Part shown: positions 49,830-59,695 of the stretch, one piece after another
How the letters are laid out: each line of letters opens with the position of its first letter
Numbering within the stretch: position 1 is the stretch's first letter
Origin: Oegoconia quadripuncta
Lineage: Eukaryota > Arthropoda > Insecta > Lepidoptera > Autostichidae
Direction: 5' to 3'
NCBI GenBank assembly: GCA_949316235.1
Contig: OX438744.1
Coordinates: 25,097,578-25,161,577, forward strand
DNA: 64,000 nt
Translations under genes and position numbers: made by a program
The notes under the pieces: generated by a model
The model's input: the letters and a program-made list of their open reading frames with translations, nothing else
Databases searched by the model: none
Told to the model about the DNA's origin: nothing

Positions 49830-49959
49830 AGTGTGGAGCTACCTAGATGGCGCTGTGTGTATGTGCAAAGATATTTATTTATTATTTATTTATTTTGAGA
49901 AAAGTACATTTCGAGAAAAGGGCATTTCGAAAAAAGGACATGTACCTTCTTTATTTAAA

Positions 49960-50400
49960 CAATAAAGCGTATTTGATTGTTTGTTTGGTTGATTGATTGA
50001 CATTCTGAGAAAGGACATATCGACAAAAATTATCAGTTGACACGATCGTTAAATTATATCGCGCTAACAAATGTTTTTCGCGCTTTTAATAGTAGATAAA
50101 ACAGCGCCATCTCTTAGAATCCTTGAGAATATGAGGTACATTTATGCAGGGTAATGTTGATTCAAGTTACCACACTGTTGTTTCGTGATGCAAACCAAAA
50201 TAATATTTACAATTTAGTAACCCTTACAATTTCAAAGCATACAATTATGTAATAAGGTGTTTGCTCATGTGTTTTGGTCGTAAATCCACATGTTGCGACG
50301 ACTTCTACTCTAATAAAACTCAACAAAAGCTCATTGGTCGATGACTGAATTCGTCCTAAAAGTTTTTATGTATTTTTGAAAGATTCGCGCGCAATTCATT
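49960..50400. other. Intergenic DNA with short shared motifs
   Basis: 50090-50125 (GTAGATAAAACAGCGCCATC then TCTTAGAATCC) is the reverse complement of 4145-4175, so an unclassified repeat is present on both sides of the window. Confidence 0.4.
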
Positions 50401-50404
50401 ACTT

Positions 50405-50795
50405 TATATTTTTTTATTCACTCCTTTCGGAGAAGGCAAAGGGATCTAAGCCTATAAAGCCATTTCTTATTTCTCTTATTTCTTCAATTTATTAGTCAGT
50501 CTCAGTAACAACAAGTAATTCGTCGTATACTTGGCGTATACAGAGTCTAGTCATGGTCAAGTCATTCTTCAGTAAAGTGGCAGAATGCTTTACAAAAGAT
50601 TTTGGCGGCTTCTTGTGGAAATCCGAAAGCTTCGTTACGCACTTTAATTTACACTTCCCTTCACTTGTACACCATCACTAATGTTTGCAGCACAATATTC
50701 TGCCATTATAACGCTTCAAAAGTTAGAATGCACAAATTATAAGAATTATAAAGAAAAATGCAACTTCACTCGCCGAGATCCCGCCATAAAGCCGC
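50405..50795 (+). repeat. Repeat family E, copy 2
   Basis: TATTCACTCCTTTCGGAGAA, GGCAAAGGGATCTAAGCC, ACTTGGCGTATACAGAGTCT, GCAGAATGCTTTACAAAAGA, CTTCACTCGCCGAGATCCCG. Same limits as 28086-28475. Confidence 0.8.
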
Positions 50796-50858
50796 GCGCA
50801 ATTCAAATAATTTTTAGATTTTCCATTTACAAAATGATGCTCGCAAAAAAGGCGATCG

Positions 50859-50872
50859 CTCAAAATACATTT
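50859..50872. repeat. Left target-site duplication of the I-type element
   Basis: CTCAAAATACATTT, identical to 56046-56059. Confidence 0.9.
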
Positions 50873-50991
50873 TTTTTTTTTTTTTGTATTAATTTTTACG
50901 GCTCTGGAAGCGTGTCCTTTTGAGCCAGTCCTTTTTTTTTTTTTTTTTTAAACTCAACACCTTGGTCATTCATTATGACACTTTTACAGCA
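50873..50991 (-). other. 3' UTR of the I-type element with two A-runs
   Basis: After the ORF2 stop come 42 bases, an A-run of 18 (50932-50949), 46 bases of unique sequence (GGACTGGCTCAAAAGGACAC onward), then the terminal A-run next to the target duplication. Confidence 0.85.
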
Positions 50992-53900
50992 CTATAATTC
51001 GTTCACTGTGTTTAAAATATATTTGACGAGAGGCTTGAAAAATTTCTTGTCACGTAATAAATCTGGTAATTTCTGTATAACTTCTTCTTCACCGCAGATT
51101 TCTTTTATGTCGGCGGCCAAAACCAATCTGTCCAGGCCATATCGTTCACATTTGAAGATGATGTGTTTGAGGTCCTCCTCCTCATGGCAGTCGATACAGT
51201 ATGCGTCTTCTACTAAATTGAGCCGTTTCAGATGGGAGCGTATTCTGCAGTGGCCGAATCTCATGCGGCAGATGGTGGTGATAAATTTCCTGGAGTTTAC
51301 AGTGATATTTTTGTGGTACCAAGGTTGGGCGGGCGGGCTTACTTGGATTTCTGCGTACCATTTTCCCTTTTCTTTACTGACTTCAGTCCAATAGCTTCCC
51401 CACAATTTCTTAATGGCTAGTGACAGCAACACATGGTAGTCGGTGTATGGAACTTGCAAGATGTTGGAATCATCTTGATCATAACCTTCTCTGGCCGCTC
51501 GGTCAGCTTCTTCATTGCCAGATATGCCACAGTGTGATGGTATCCACAAGAACACTACAGTTTTATTATTTTGGTTAATATTGTACAATGTTTTCTTGAT
51601 ATTATACACTATATAATTTAGACTATATTTACACTTATTATTTTTAATTGCAAGCAATGCACTTTTAGAATCTGAGAGGATCATAGAGTTTTCAACATTA
51701 ATATTTTGTAAATGTTGAAGTGCTTTATAAATAGCATAACATTCAGCAGTGAAAATGCTACAGTTAGAATCAATTTTGAAACTTCTCGTTAACTTCAATT
51801 GTGGATCATAAAAAGCAGAAGTGACATGATCATCCCCTTTGGAACCATCAGTGTACACTCTATAAAGTTGATTATTATCTACATAACTTAAAAGTTCATA
51901 TTGATTTGGGACATTGCTGTCAATTATTTCAGCTGTAGTGTTCAAAAGTGCATTGTATTCAATTTGGTACAGTAATAATGGATTATTTATATACATATTT
52001 ACATACGTGGAATGTACATGAATGGCAATTCTAAGAAGTTCTGGTGTATGTCCAGACAGAAGTTGACTGGCAGATGTATAGGGACCTGCATTAAACTGTA
52101 ATGCTTGAGGGGGCATGATCCTGTTAACCAAAATGTTGTTATTAGTTGATAGGGCCTTTAAACAAAATCTCTCTGCAATCAATAAGCGTCTAAATATGAG
52201 TGGGGGTATACATGTTTCACATTCCATTACATTTATTGGAGTGGAGCACATAGCTCCTGTAATAATTCTTAATGCCTTATTTTGAAGCACATCTAACTTT
52301 CTTAGAATTGTACTATTGGCATTCATATAGGCTATGCTACTATAATCGAAGTGACTTCTGACAATGCTTTTGTACAACATAGACAAAATGCTTGGGTCGG
52401 ACCCCCAGTGTACCCCTGCAAGAGAGCGTAAAATGTTAAGCCCTTTCGAAGCATTTTTGATGAGATTATTTATATGATTTTGAAATGATAACTTTTGATC
52501 TAAACATACACCTAGGAACTTATTTTCATTCACCCATGGCAATGCTTTGTAATTATAAATTACAGAATTAGAAGGTGCATCACACTTTTTACTAAAAACC
52601 ATTGCTTTGCTTTTGTTAGGACAGACATTTAATTTTAATTTATTTGAATAATAGTTGTGTACTTGAGCTAAACCAATATTTAGCTTATTAATAGCAATAT
52701 TTACATCCTTATTTACAGTATATACAAGTAAATCATCAGCAAATTGCAAAAAGAAAATATCATTTTCTTTAAGATATTGATTTATTTGACAAGTGTACAA
52801 ATTATACAAGAGGGGGGAGATAGTAGCTCCCTGCATAGTACCTTTGTACACTTGTCGAGGCCCATGAAGAATGTTATTATACTTAACATACATTGTGCGG
52901 TCAAAAAGAAAATTGAATATCCATTTACAGACTTTACCTGGAACACCAATTTCGCTCAATATATGGATCAGAATAGATGGATTAACATTATCAAAGGCAC
53001 CCTGCACATCAAGAAATGCACAAACTGTAACTGAGTGACTATAAAAAGAATTTTTAATATCTGATACTAAAGATGTGAAGCTTTCTACAGCACTTCTTGC
53101 TTTACGGAAGCCAAATTGTTGAGGAGGTAAGATGTTATTTGATTCTACATAGTAGTCTAGTCTTGTTTTTATCATAAATTCGAAAACTTTACCAATGCAA
53201 GATGATAAGGATATGGGTCTGTATGAATTACAATCATTGTCTGGTTTATCTTTTTTTAATATAGGTATAACACATTGGGTTTTCCAAGATGAAGGTATAT
53301 GTTGGGAATCCCATAGCACATTGAAAATTTCTAATAATATTTTTTGGGCATTTACATGCATATTACATATTAGTTTGTATGGAATATCATCCAGCCCAGG
53401 GGTAGTGTCTTTTCTAGATTGAATGCAAGTGGTAAATTCAAACCAAGTGAAAGGCTGGCTAAGAAAGCCACTATTGACATTCCCATTTTGAGTAAAACAT
53501 TGGTTTAAAGTTGTTTTATCTATATCTTTTTCAGGTGGAGATAGTGGAGCATACTTATCCAAGAAAGAAGGAATCCATTCATCATTTCTTGCTTTTTCTT
53601 TAACTGGAATACGTTTAAATTTTTTAATATGGTTCCAGATAGTACTAACAGGTGTGTATCTATTAAATGAATCACATAGTTTCCTCCAGCCACTTTTTTT
53701 CTTATCGCTTATTAATCTTTTCTTGCATGCATCTAACTTCTTATATGAAATAAAATTTTCTATTGTGGGATTGGTTCTGTAAAAATTTAAAGCCTGCTTA
53801 CTCTTACTCACTGCTTCCTTGCATTCCTCATCCCACCATGGAACTGGCTTTTTCATAATATGTGGTGAAGCCTTTTTCAATTTGGGTATACAAGACTCCT

Positions 53901-54744
53901 TAATTTTACATAGAATATCTATAAACTCTTCATATGATTTATTTGGATTAGAAGGATCTAAATTGATATGATCAAATGCTTTCTCTGTTTCAGATCTATA
54001 TTTCAACCAATCTGCTTTGTTATATAGAAATCGTTCGGTTGGTTGACCTACTACATATTTTTCAGCAGAGGTGTGGATGTCAATAATCGTTGGGCAGTGA
54101 TAACTGCCCATCGGATCATTGTGGACTTTCCAATCACAGAGTGGGGCTACTGTAGGACTAATACAGGATATGTCTATAGCAGATCTATTATTGCGGATAG
54201 TACCAACTGTGGTTGGAGATCCTGAGTTTAGTATACATAGGTCGCATTCATCCAGAACATTATACACCTCATTACCTCTGGTATATGTCGTAAGACAACC
54301 AAAGGCAATGTGATGCGCATTCATATCGCCTGCTAGTAAAATCGGTTTTGGCAAGTTGTTAATTATTTGTTTTAAACGTCCAGCTCTAAAACGCCCTCTA
54401 CCTTCTCTAGGAGGAGGAGCATAGCTACATAATATAGTTAATGGTCCTATATCTAGCTGTAGTGTAATGGAAACAGATTGTAAAAAATCGTAGAATGGAA
54501 TGTCTATAGCACTGTATTTAAGTTCATTTTTGATCAAAATGCCTACTCCACCACGTCCATCTTTACCATTCTGTTTAATAAAATTGTAATTAGGAATTCT
54601 AAATATACTACTGTCTTTCAGCCAAGTCTCATTCAATAGGCATATGTCAATATCATGTTCAGCAAGATAGGTGATAAGCAGTGGTTTCTTATTAATAGCG
54701 CCTTCTATGTTAAATTGTGAAATTCGAATAAATAACTTATCCAT
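50992..54744 (-). CDS. ORF2: endonuclease, reverse transcriptase, RNase H (1250 aa)
   Basis: APE endonuclease at residues 1-220: N12, E39 (LLNET), Y108 (SYAPP), D140/N142 (GDMNAHH), D191 and H216 in GSYHCPT. RT at about 490-760: NSYRPISL, FLDVQGAFD (D579), GTMQGATISPLLY, QFADDLL (D670, D671), FLGVCLD. RNase H at about 960-1085 with D966 (YTDGS), E1001 (TAECYA), D1025 (LSDSKSA), H1071 (IPSHCG) and D1081 (EEADRAA), so the D-E-D-D set is complete. C-terminal zinc knuckle C1183-X2-C1186-X7-H1194-X4-C1199. Cytoplasmic translation and nuclear target-primed reverse transcription are expected from the family. Oddity: the usual SDH of the endonuclease reads SYH. Confidence 0.93.
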   Translation of the reverse strand: MDKLFIRISQFNIEGAINKKPLLITYLAEHDIDICLLNETWLKDSSIFRIPNYNFIKQNGKDGRGGVGILIKNELKYSAIDIPFYDFLQSVSITLQLDIGPLTILCSYAPPPREGRGRFRAGRLKQIINNLPKPILLAGDMNAHHIAFGCLTTYTRGNEVYNVLDECDLCILNSGSPTTVGTIRNNRSAIDISCISPTVAPLCDWKVHNDPMGSYHCPTIIDIHTSAEKYVVGQPTERFLYNKADWLKYRSETEKAFDHINLDPSNPNKSYEEFIDILCKIKESCIPKLKKASPHIMKKPVPWWDEECKEAVSKSKQALNFYRTNPTIENFISYKKLDACKKRLISDKKKSGWRKLCDSFNRYTPVSTIWNHIKKFKRIPVKEKARNDEWIPSFLDKYAPLSPPEKDIDKTTLNQCFTQNGNVNSGFLSQPFTWFEFTTCIQSRKDTTPGLDDIPYKLICNMHVNAQKILLEIFNVLWDSQHIPSSWKTQCVIPILKKDKPDNDCNSYRPISLSSCIGKVFEFMIKTRLDYYVESNNILPPQQFGFRKARSAVESFTSLVSDIKNSFYSHSVTVCAFLDVQGAFDNVNPSILIHILSEIGVPGKVCKWIFNFLFDRTMYVKYNNILHGPRQVYKGTMQGATISPLLYNLYTCQINQYLKENDIFFLQFADDLLVYTVNKDVNIAINKLNIGLAQVHNYYSNKLKLNVCPNKSKAMVFSKKCDAPSNSVIYNYKALPWVNENKFLGVCLDQKLSFQNHINNLIKNASKGLNILRSLAGVHWGSDPSILSMLYKSIVRSHFDYSSIAYMNANSTILRKLDVLQNKALRIITGAMCSTPINVMECETCIPPLIFRRLLIAERFCLKALSTNNNILVNRIMPPQALQFNAGPYTSASQLLSGHTPELLRIAIHVHSTYVNMYINNPLLLYQIEYNALLNTTAEIIDSNVPNQYELLSYVDNNQLYRVYTDGSKGDDHVTSAFYDPQLKLTRSFKIDSNCSIFTAECYAIYKALQHLQNINVENSMILSDSKSALLAIKNNKCKYSLNYIVYNIKKTLYNINQNNKTVVFLWIPSHCGISGNEEADRAAREGYDQDDSNILQVPYTDYHVLLSLAIKKLWGSYWTEVSKEKGKWYAEIQVSPPAQPWYHKNITVNSRKFITTICRMRFGHCRIRSHLKRLNLVEDAYCIDCHEEEDLKHIIFKCERYGLDRLVLAADIKEICGEEEVIQKLPDLLRDKKFFKPLVKYILNTVNEL

Positions 54745-55900
54745 TTTTTAAAGTTTTAATTAATATTTCTTTAATAACTTTAGATGTAAGAGCCCCATCT
54801 TGGTTACCAATAGTCACCAATGCTCCGACTAAGCCATTTAATACATAGTCATTTTTTATTATTTCATTAATTAAAGTTTCCTGTGGAATGTTATTATTAG
54901 TCATTGCAGTGGTACTAATGGTACTGGTAGTAGCAGTGTTTGTATTAGTTGTGGAAGGTTGAACCTTCGGCTGAGAATATGAAGGCTTATTTGTTGGACG
55001 AAGCTTTGGGAAGTCAGTGTTATAATTTTTCATTATAGACTCATTGTTTTGAGTTTTTTTTAATATATCCGAATATCTAGATTTATTATTTTTTTCCTCT
55101 ATTTTCAGTCTTTTTACGGGACAGTCACGTGAAATAGCTAGATGTTGTCCTTTACAATTTATACATTGTTGTACTGACTCGCTTTTACATTCAGAGTAAT
55201 GATGTTCTCCTGCACAGATAGAGCATTTTTGAATAGAATTGCATATTTTCGCTCCATGATTAAATTTAAAACATTTATAACACTGCAACAGGGGAGCAAT
55301 ATACTCGTGAACTTTGAATCGAAAAATATCTAGGTAGACACAATCGGGCAGACTGTTTGACAGAAATGTGATGCTGACCGAGCCAAAAGGTTTCACACCA
55401 CCGTCCACTCTTTTAGTGAACCTCCGGACACTGATTATCTCAAAAGATGAAGACAGTTTTTTAAACAGCTCCTCATTGCTGATGCTCGTGGGTACAAATC
55501 GTAACACGCCGATGGTTTCGACAGCCCTTGCTGGAATGTAAGCCTTAAAATGGTTCTTCTCTAAAAATGCCTCGTTCTGGAGAAAGTTGTTGGAAGTATT
55601 CGCCTGCGAGAATATGACGCCAACTTTATTTGCGTTGACACGCTTAATATTTGTTACGCCCTTAATTTCATTTTTAAAGAGATTGGCCATAATCAATGGG
55701 TTATTATTTCCAATCTTTTCTTCCTTGGTACTTTCGACGTATACCGTAAACTCACTACTCACCGCACCTTCAGGGAACAATCGTTTATACCCTGGCTTGG
55801 TATATGGTTTGTAGAAATCTGCGGAATCATCAGCCGCCGAGTGCCTGGGATTTTTTCTTTTTTCGCACCTAGGGGGATCTTCGCCGTCCCCCTCCGGCAT
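54737..55900 (-). CDS. ORF1: gag-like RNA-binding protein (387 aa)
   Basis: Three zinc knuckles at residues 207-220 (CYKCFKFNHGAKIC, CX2CX4HX4C), 226-238 (CSICAGEHHYSEC) and 246-260 (CINCKGQHLAISRDC, CX2CX3HX6C). This triple arrangement is typical of gag proteins of I and jockey type elements. The N-terminal 130-200 region (GVLRFVPTSISNEELFKKL) looks RRM-like, as in related gags, which is inference. The C-terminus is a Thr/Asn-rich linker. The ATG at 55900 is the first in the mRNA sense after the 5' end. Its stop overlaps the ORF2 start as ATGGATAA. Confidence 0.92.
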   Translation of the reverse strand: MPEGDGEDPPRCEKRKNPRHSAADDSADFYKPYTKPGYKRLFPEGAVSSEFTVYVESTKEEKIGNNNPLIMANLFKNEIKGVTNIKRVNANKVGVIFSQANTSNNFLQNEAFLEKNHFKAYIPARAVETIGVLRFVPTSISNEELFKKLSSSFEIISVRRFTKRVDGGVKPFGSVSITFLSNSLPDCVYLDIFRFKVHEYIAPLLQCYKCFKFNHGAKICNSIQKCSICAGEHHYSECKSESVQQCINCKGQHLAISRDCPVKRLKIEEKNNKSRYSDILKKTQNNESIMKNYNTDFPKLRPTNKPSYSQPKVQPSTTNTNTATTSTISTTAMTNNNIPQETLINEIIKNDYVLNGLVGALVTIGNQDGALTSKVIKEILIKTLKNG

Positions 55901-56045
55901 TTTAATTATTTACACTTACAACTACTATATAAGAGGTAATTAATGACTATTTACAGCAAAATAACAATATAAACAAGATTCTTTTGAAAGTTTGAAAAAA
56001 AGTTGAAAATCGCGCCCACTCTCTTAAAAAGCCCGCCAAAGTCCC

Positions 56046-56059
56046 CTCAAAATACATTT
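56046..56059. repeat. Right target-site duplication of the I-type element
   Basis: CTCAAAATACATTT, identical to 50859-50872; the base after it (56060, C) resumes flanking DNA. Confidence 0.9.
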
Positions 56060-56486
56060 CTTTGTTATGTTGCCCGCTTAGTTGCCAATTAGCCTTATGC
56101 AGGTTTTTTTTTCATAATATAGAAATGTATAGGTACAACTATAGATAGAAATCTTAAGTGTAGGAGTTTAACTGAAGCCAATAATATCTTTCAATGAAAT
56201 CTCCTTCCTCGAATATTGTGAAAGACATTTCTGGAATTTTAACAACGCAAATAGGTGACACGTTTTAGGGTGTGATCGAGTTACACGACACGTTCTGTGC
56301 CCGCGCCGCCGGCTAAGGGCCCGGTTGGAGCGGGTCGCGTGTCCGACTCTGGGCAGGGTTTTGGTTGGGCAATACACTTTAATGATATACCCGCCATGAG
56401 AAAGTTATGGGAAGGAATTTTAGAATGTATAGAATTTATAATGGTGTTAGGATTTGGAGGTCATTGCGGGACTTTTTCATATACAT

Positions 56487-56680
56487 ATAAATCAAATCAA
56501 ATCAAAAATGTTTTATTTCGTAAGTTATAAGAATAACATTTGAAATCGTCATGACATACAGTTGTCGCTCATTCACTAGGCAGTCTCCCCAGAGAAGAAT
56601 GAGCATGAAATTGTATTTGTATTGACTTATTTAAAAAGAGCATTTTTAAATAAGTCAATACAAATACAATTTGAAATATA
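56487..56680 (-). mobile_element. LINE 3' end with a fold-back inversion
   Basis: The same 3' UTR as 40243-40395 (AAATCAAAAATGTTTTATTT, CGTCATGACATACAGTTGTC, AGAGAAGAATGAGCA). It is then followed by an inverted segment so that 56608-56637 and 56643-56672 are perfect reverse complements (30 bp, 5-base loop). Confidence 0.82.
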
Positions 56681-56749
56681 ACGAAGTTATACCTATATAT
56701 AAATATAATCACAACCTTTATCTCAAAAAAATACGAAATATACAGAAAT

Positions 56750-56860
56750 GCACATGTGACAGTGGGTGAGCCCATCACCATTAAAACGCAAATCTATAAA
56801 TGTTTTTTGGTGGAAAGTTCCTTGGTCGCCTTTTCATCCACACAGACGGGTTGGTTTTAT
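56750..56860 (+). repeat. Dispersed repeat family D copy
   Basis: TGCACATGTGACAGTGGGTG, AGCCCATCACCATTAAAACG, AAATCTATAAATGTTTTTTG, AGTTCCTTGGTCGCC and CAGACGGGTTGGTTTTA. A further partial copy (TGCACGCGTGACAG) is at 57118. Confidence 0.65.
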
Positions 56861-57186
56861 AAAGGGGTCTGCTTGATTATACTTAGATGTCATATAAATA
56901 AAAAAACCCGGTGAATAGTCCATTTAAAGTCATAGAAACAAAATTGATGCAATTGGATATGTATATCAGCTTCTGAATTGCATCTATCGGTATGGTTATT
57001 ACTAACGATCTGTTTGGTCTAATGGTTAAAAATATACGAAACAATAATGTTTGGGTGTTCCAAATAAAGGTTCAATGATTGGAACAACATCCACGGTTCA
57101 CCTTATGAAATATACAAAAATGCACGCGTGACAGAAATTGCAGGGATACGTGCAAAACTATATATGTTTCTTTTAATTTTTATTTT

Positions 57187-57468
57187 GACGACCTGTTTGG
57201 TGTAGTAGTTAGAAACTCTGCTACTATACCAAAAGGTCGCGGGTTCGAATCCCGCTAGGGGCATATGTTTGTATGATGAATACAGACATGTGTTCCCGAG
57301 TTATGGATGTTTTTCATTTACTTATGTATTTATTGACAAAAAAAATGCATTTCTGTAGTTTATCAACCATCTGGTATCCATAATACAAGCCTAGTTGCTT
57401 AGTGTGGAACTAGATGGCGATGTGTGTATATGCAAAGATATTTATTTATTTATTATTATTACTAACAT
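57187..57468 (+). mobile_element. tRNA-derived SINE family 1, full-length
   Basis: GACGACCTGTTTGGTGTAGT, GGGTTCGAATCCCGCTAGGG, TGTATGATGAATACAGACAT, CATCTGGTATCCATAATACA, AGCCTAGTTGCTTAGTGTGG and a TATTTATTTATTATTATT tail. It is the uninterrupted reference for the split copy at 47158. A second degraded head (GATCTGTTTGGTCTAATGGT) lies at 57008-57036. Confidence 0.88.
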
Positions 57469-57796
57469 GCTGTAGATACCTTAGCCCTCACTTCAATATA
57501 CGCACCACCCACCTGAAACAAAGAGAGGTACAATTAATAAACTTATTCGGCGATTACTCAATGTCACGGCAACCTTGCTAACTCTGATTGGATTAAACCA
57601 TTCGTTGTTTGGTTGTGAAATACGTTAAAGTTCACCATTCGTTATTTTATTGTTAACTCGGGCTGTTACAATATAATTAACGGGTGTTCTTCGCAGGTGG
57701 TCACAGGGCCGTCGTTAGGAAAGAGGACCAAGGCATAAAAAATATTCTAGATTTCCTCATCGTCATCACCATATGAGCTAAGTGGTAGTATCTAAT

Positions 57797-58255
57797 CTTT
57801 TTTTTTTTATTAAAAACTGGTTTCGCATTTGACCACAATCTCACCTGATGGAAAGTGACGATGTAGCCGAAGATGTATCACGCGCACCCAGTAAATGCCT
57901 ATTCACTCTAGACTTGAAGATCCCAAGGTTGTAAATGTCGGGAAAAACCGACGCGGGCAGTGAGCTCCATATCTTAGCAGTCCGCATTATAAATAATGAA
58001 GCAAAGCGCTTAGTGCGGATGTTCGGTATGTTTGACAACATAAGGATGGAAATAAAAATAAACCGCGCCTGGTTGTCCGAAGATGGAAAGGGGACGGTGG
58101 AATAAGATCGTGCAATTCCATCGCACACTCACCGAAATGTATCCTGTATCTATTACTAATTACAATGTTTACTATGCTAAGATAAAGAGGAGCAAGATTT
58201 TCTGGCACAGGTATCCTTATACCTAAAAGGTGATTCCTAAAGAAAGAAATAAACA
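57797..58255 (-). mobile_element. LINE C-terminus and tail (family L2), best copy
   Basis: The minus strand encodes IRTKRFASLFIMRTAKIWSS, LPASVFPDIYNLGIFKSRVN, RHLLG, the standard end of a non-LTR polyprotein, then CACAATCTCACCTGATG... in the 3' UTR with a T-run at the plus-strand left end. 5' truncated; a frame change near 58060 separates two open pieces. Confidence 0.75.
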
Positions 58256-58259
58256 TTTT

Positions 58260-58560
58260 TTCATTTTCATTTTCATATGAGCTACAAGACTAGCTGCTGC
58301 TGCTGCTGAATATGAATATAGGCTTTCTCCGGTGCGCGTTAACACCCGATTGGAAGCAGCCTGTATCCAGCGACACCTTGTGAGTGGACGTCTTAAGCTG
58401 CACTCTCTATTCGAGAACTTGGGCATCACCAGCCATCACTTCTTCGAGCTATAAGCCCTGCCTACTGCCACTTCCGCTGGGCTATGTCGGTGACTTCTTT
58501 ATTCCTGATTCGATCACGTAATGAAACGCGAGCATCGCCCTCTCCATAGCTTTCTTATGA
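58260..58560 (-). repeat. RTE-like LINE fragment
   Basis: GATTGGAAGCAGCCTGTATC, CAGCGACACCTTGTGAGTGG, ACGTCTTAAGCTGC, CACTTCCGCTGGGCTATGTC, TTCCTGATTCGATCACGTAA. Strand uncertain: strong similarity in order to 44360-44680. Includes a short CTG repeat at 58290-58302. Confidence 0.5.
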
Positions 58561-58768
58561 GGCAAATAGTAACACATAATTAAAGACTTTCGTTTTCAAG
58601 CAGTGAGGTATTTTGGACGAGAAATCGTTGCGTATTTTCCCGAACGCTGCCCATCCAAGATGGATTCGTGGATTGGCCTCTTTCTCCAAGTTGGACCTAT
58701 TTAATTTGACGTGATCTCCTACTTAGACCTTCTACAACTTCGAGAATGGAGTTCCAATTTTTCACTAG

Positions 58769-59243
58769 TATTGGGTCTTTACATATGAAATTGGAGATTT
58801 TTTTTTCTTCGTTAATCATATGTACCAATTCCTGCGACTTTCAAAGCTATATCCAAATTCGTTTTTTATTTGGAAAATGGAATATTATTTCAAGGTTTCA
58901 CATGAAATATTTTTAAATTTCTAGGCTAAATCACATAATAAAAAAAAATTTAACAGAGCTCTTTTCATGCGCTTCCCATAATCATTTCTTAGATTCACTG
59001 AAACTTTTATAAAGCGGTTACATTTAAAAATTAACTGTGCCTATACTTAACTTAATGTTATCCGCTAATACACACAAAGTTTAGCTAAATTTGGATTTGC
59101 CGTTCCCAAAAAAAAATCAAAAATGTTTGTATGAAGAAAACAGTCTTAATGAAATTCATAATTCATATATTTATTGCATTACACATGTATTCTTCATACA
59201 ATTCTTCATACAAAACGCCAATTTCATAGGTAAGGACCTAATA
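58769..59243 (-). mobile_element. Mariner-type MITE copy 2
   Basis: TATTGGGTCTTTACATATGA at one end and, reversed, TTAGGTCCTTACCTATGAAA at the other; the interior matches 10371-10797 in reverse. A separate end fragment (ACCTATGAAATTGGAGTTTT then TTTTCTTCGTTAATCATATC) is at 59648-59690. Confidence 0.75.
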
Positions 59244-59695
59244 TGAGCATTTTCGTTTGACCATGTTAAGGCCCACTTGCTGAGATACAAGATTGATGTA
59301 TTGTAATGTGTCTAAAAACAGTTTTTCTGTCACCAAATATACTGATTACTGCCTAAGTAATTATAGTGGGAAAATGCGATGGGAAACTAGGTCGAGTCCA
59401 TTAGGGCGCACCTCTCTGGCCAGCTCCGCGATTTGCCGAGGCATTCCACTGCCTAATCGAGTTTACAACTAACCATACATAGTAAATAAATTTTCAACCG
59501 ATTGGATGACAGCTTCAATGAAAATAGCAAGAGACGGTTTGTAAATTAAAAAAAATGTAAACCGTAATACGTGATATTGTTAAAAGCAAGACGATCTCCT
59601 GGGAGTCTTTATTTATTTGGGCTCATCAACAGAGTACATATATTGGGTACCTATGAAATTGGAGTTTTTTTTCTTCGTTAATCATATCCTTAGAC

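Larger units (their letters stand above)
47158..49905 (+). mobile_element. SINE family 1 copy split by a 2.45-kb LINE
   Basis: The left part 47158-47375 runs from GACGACATGTTTGGTGTAGT through box B GGGTTCGAATCCCGC to ATAATACAAGCCTGTTGCTT. The right part resumes at 49830 with AGTGTGGAGCTACCTAGATG, GCGCTGTGTGTATGTGCAAA and a TATTTATTATT tail. The intact copies at 9788 and 57187 show the two parts are contiguous when no LINE is present. Confidence 0.88.
50873..56045 (-). mobile_element. Complete I-type non-LTR retrotransposon
   Basis: About 5.17 kb on the minus strand: a G-rich 5' end (GGGACTTTGGCGGGCTTTTT), about 145 bp 5' UTR, ORF1, ORF2 overlapping by 8 bases, a short 3' UTR and a poly(A) end. 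It is flanked by a perfect 14-bp duplication. Both ORFs are unbroken. The combination of a three-knuckle gag, APE-type endonuclease, RT and RNase H is that of the I superfamily (I/Nimb-like); the clade needs a tree. All structural marks fit a recent, full-length insertion. Confidence 0.93.

Noticed and set aside
50975..51420. Plus-strand frames over the I-type element (also 52744, 53195, 54043, 55587)
   Set aside because: Shadows of ORF1 and ORF2, which have clear protein motifs on the other strand.
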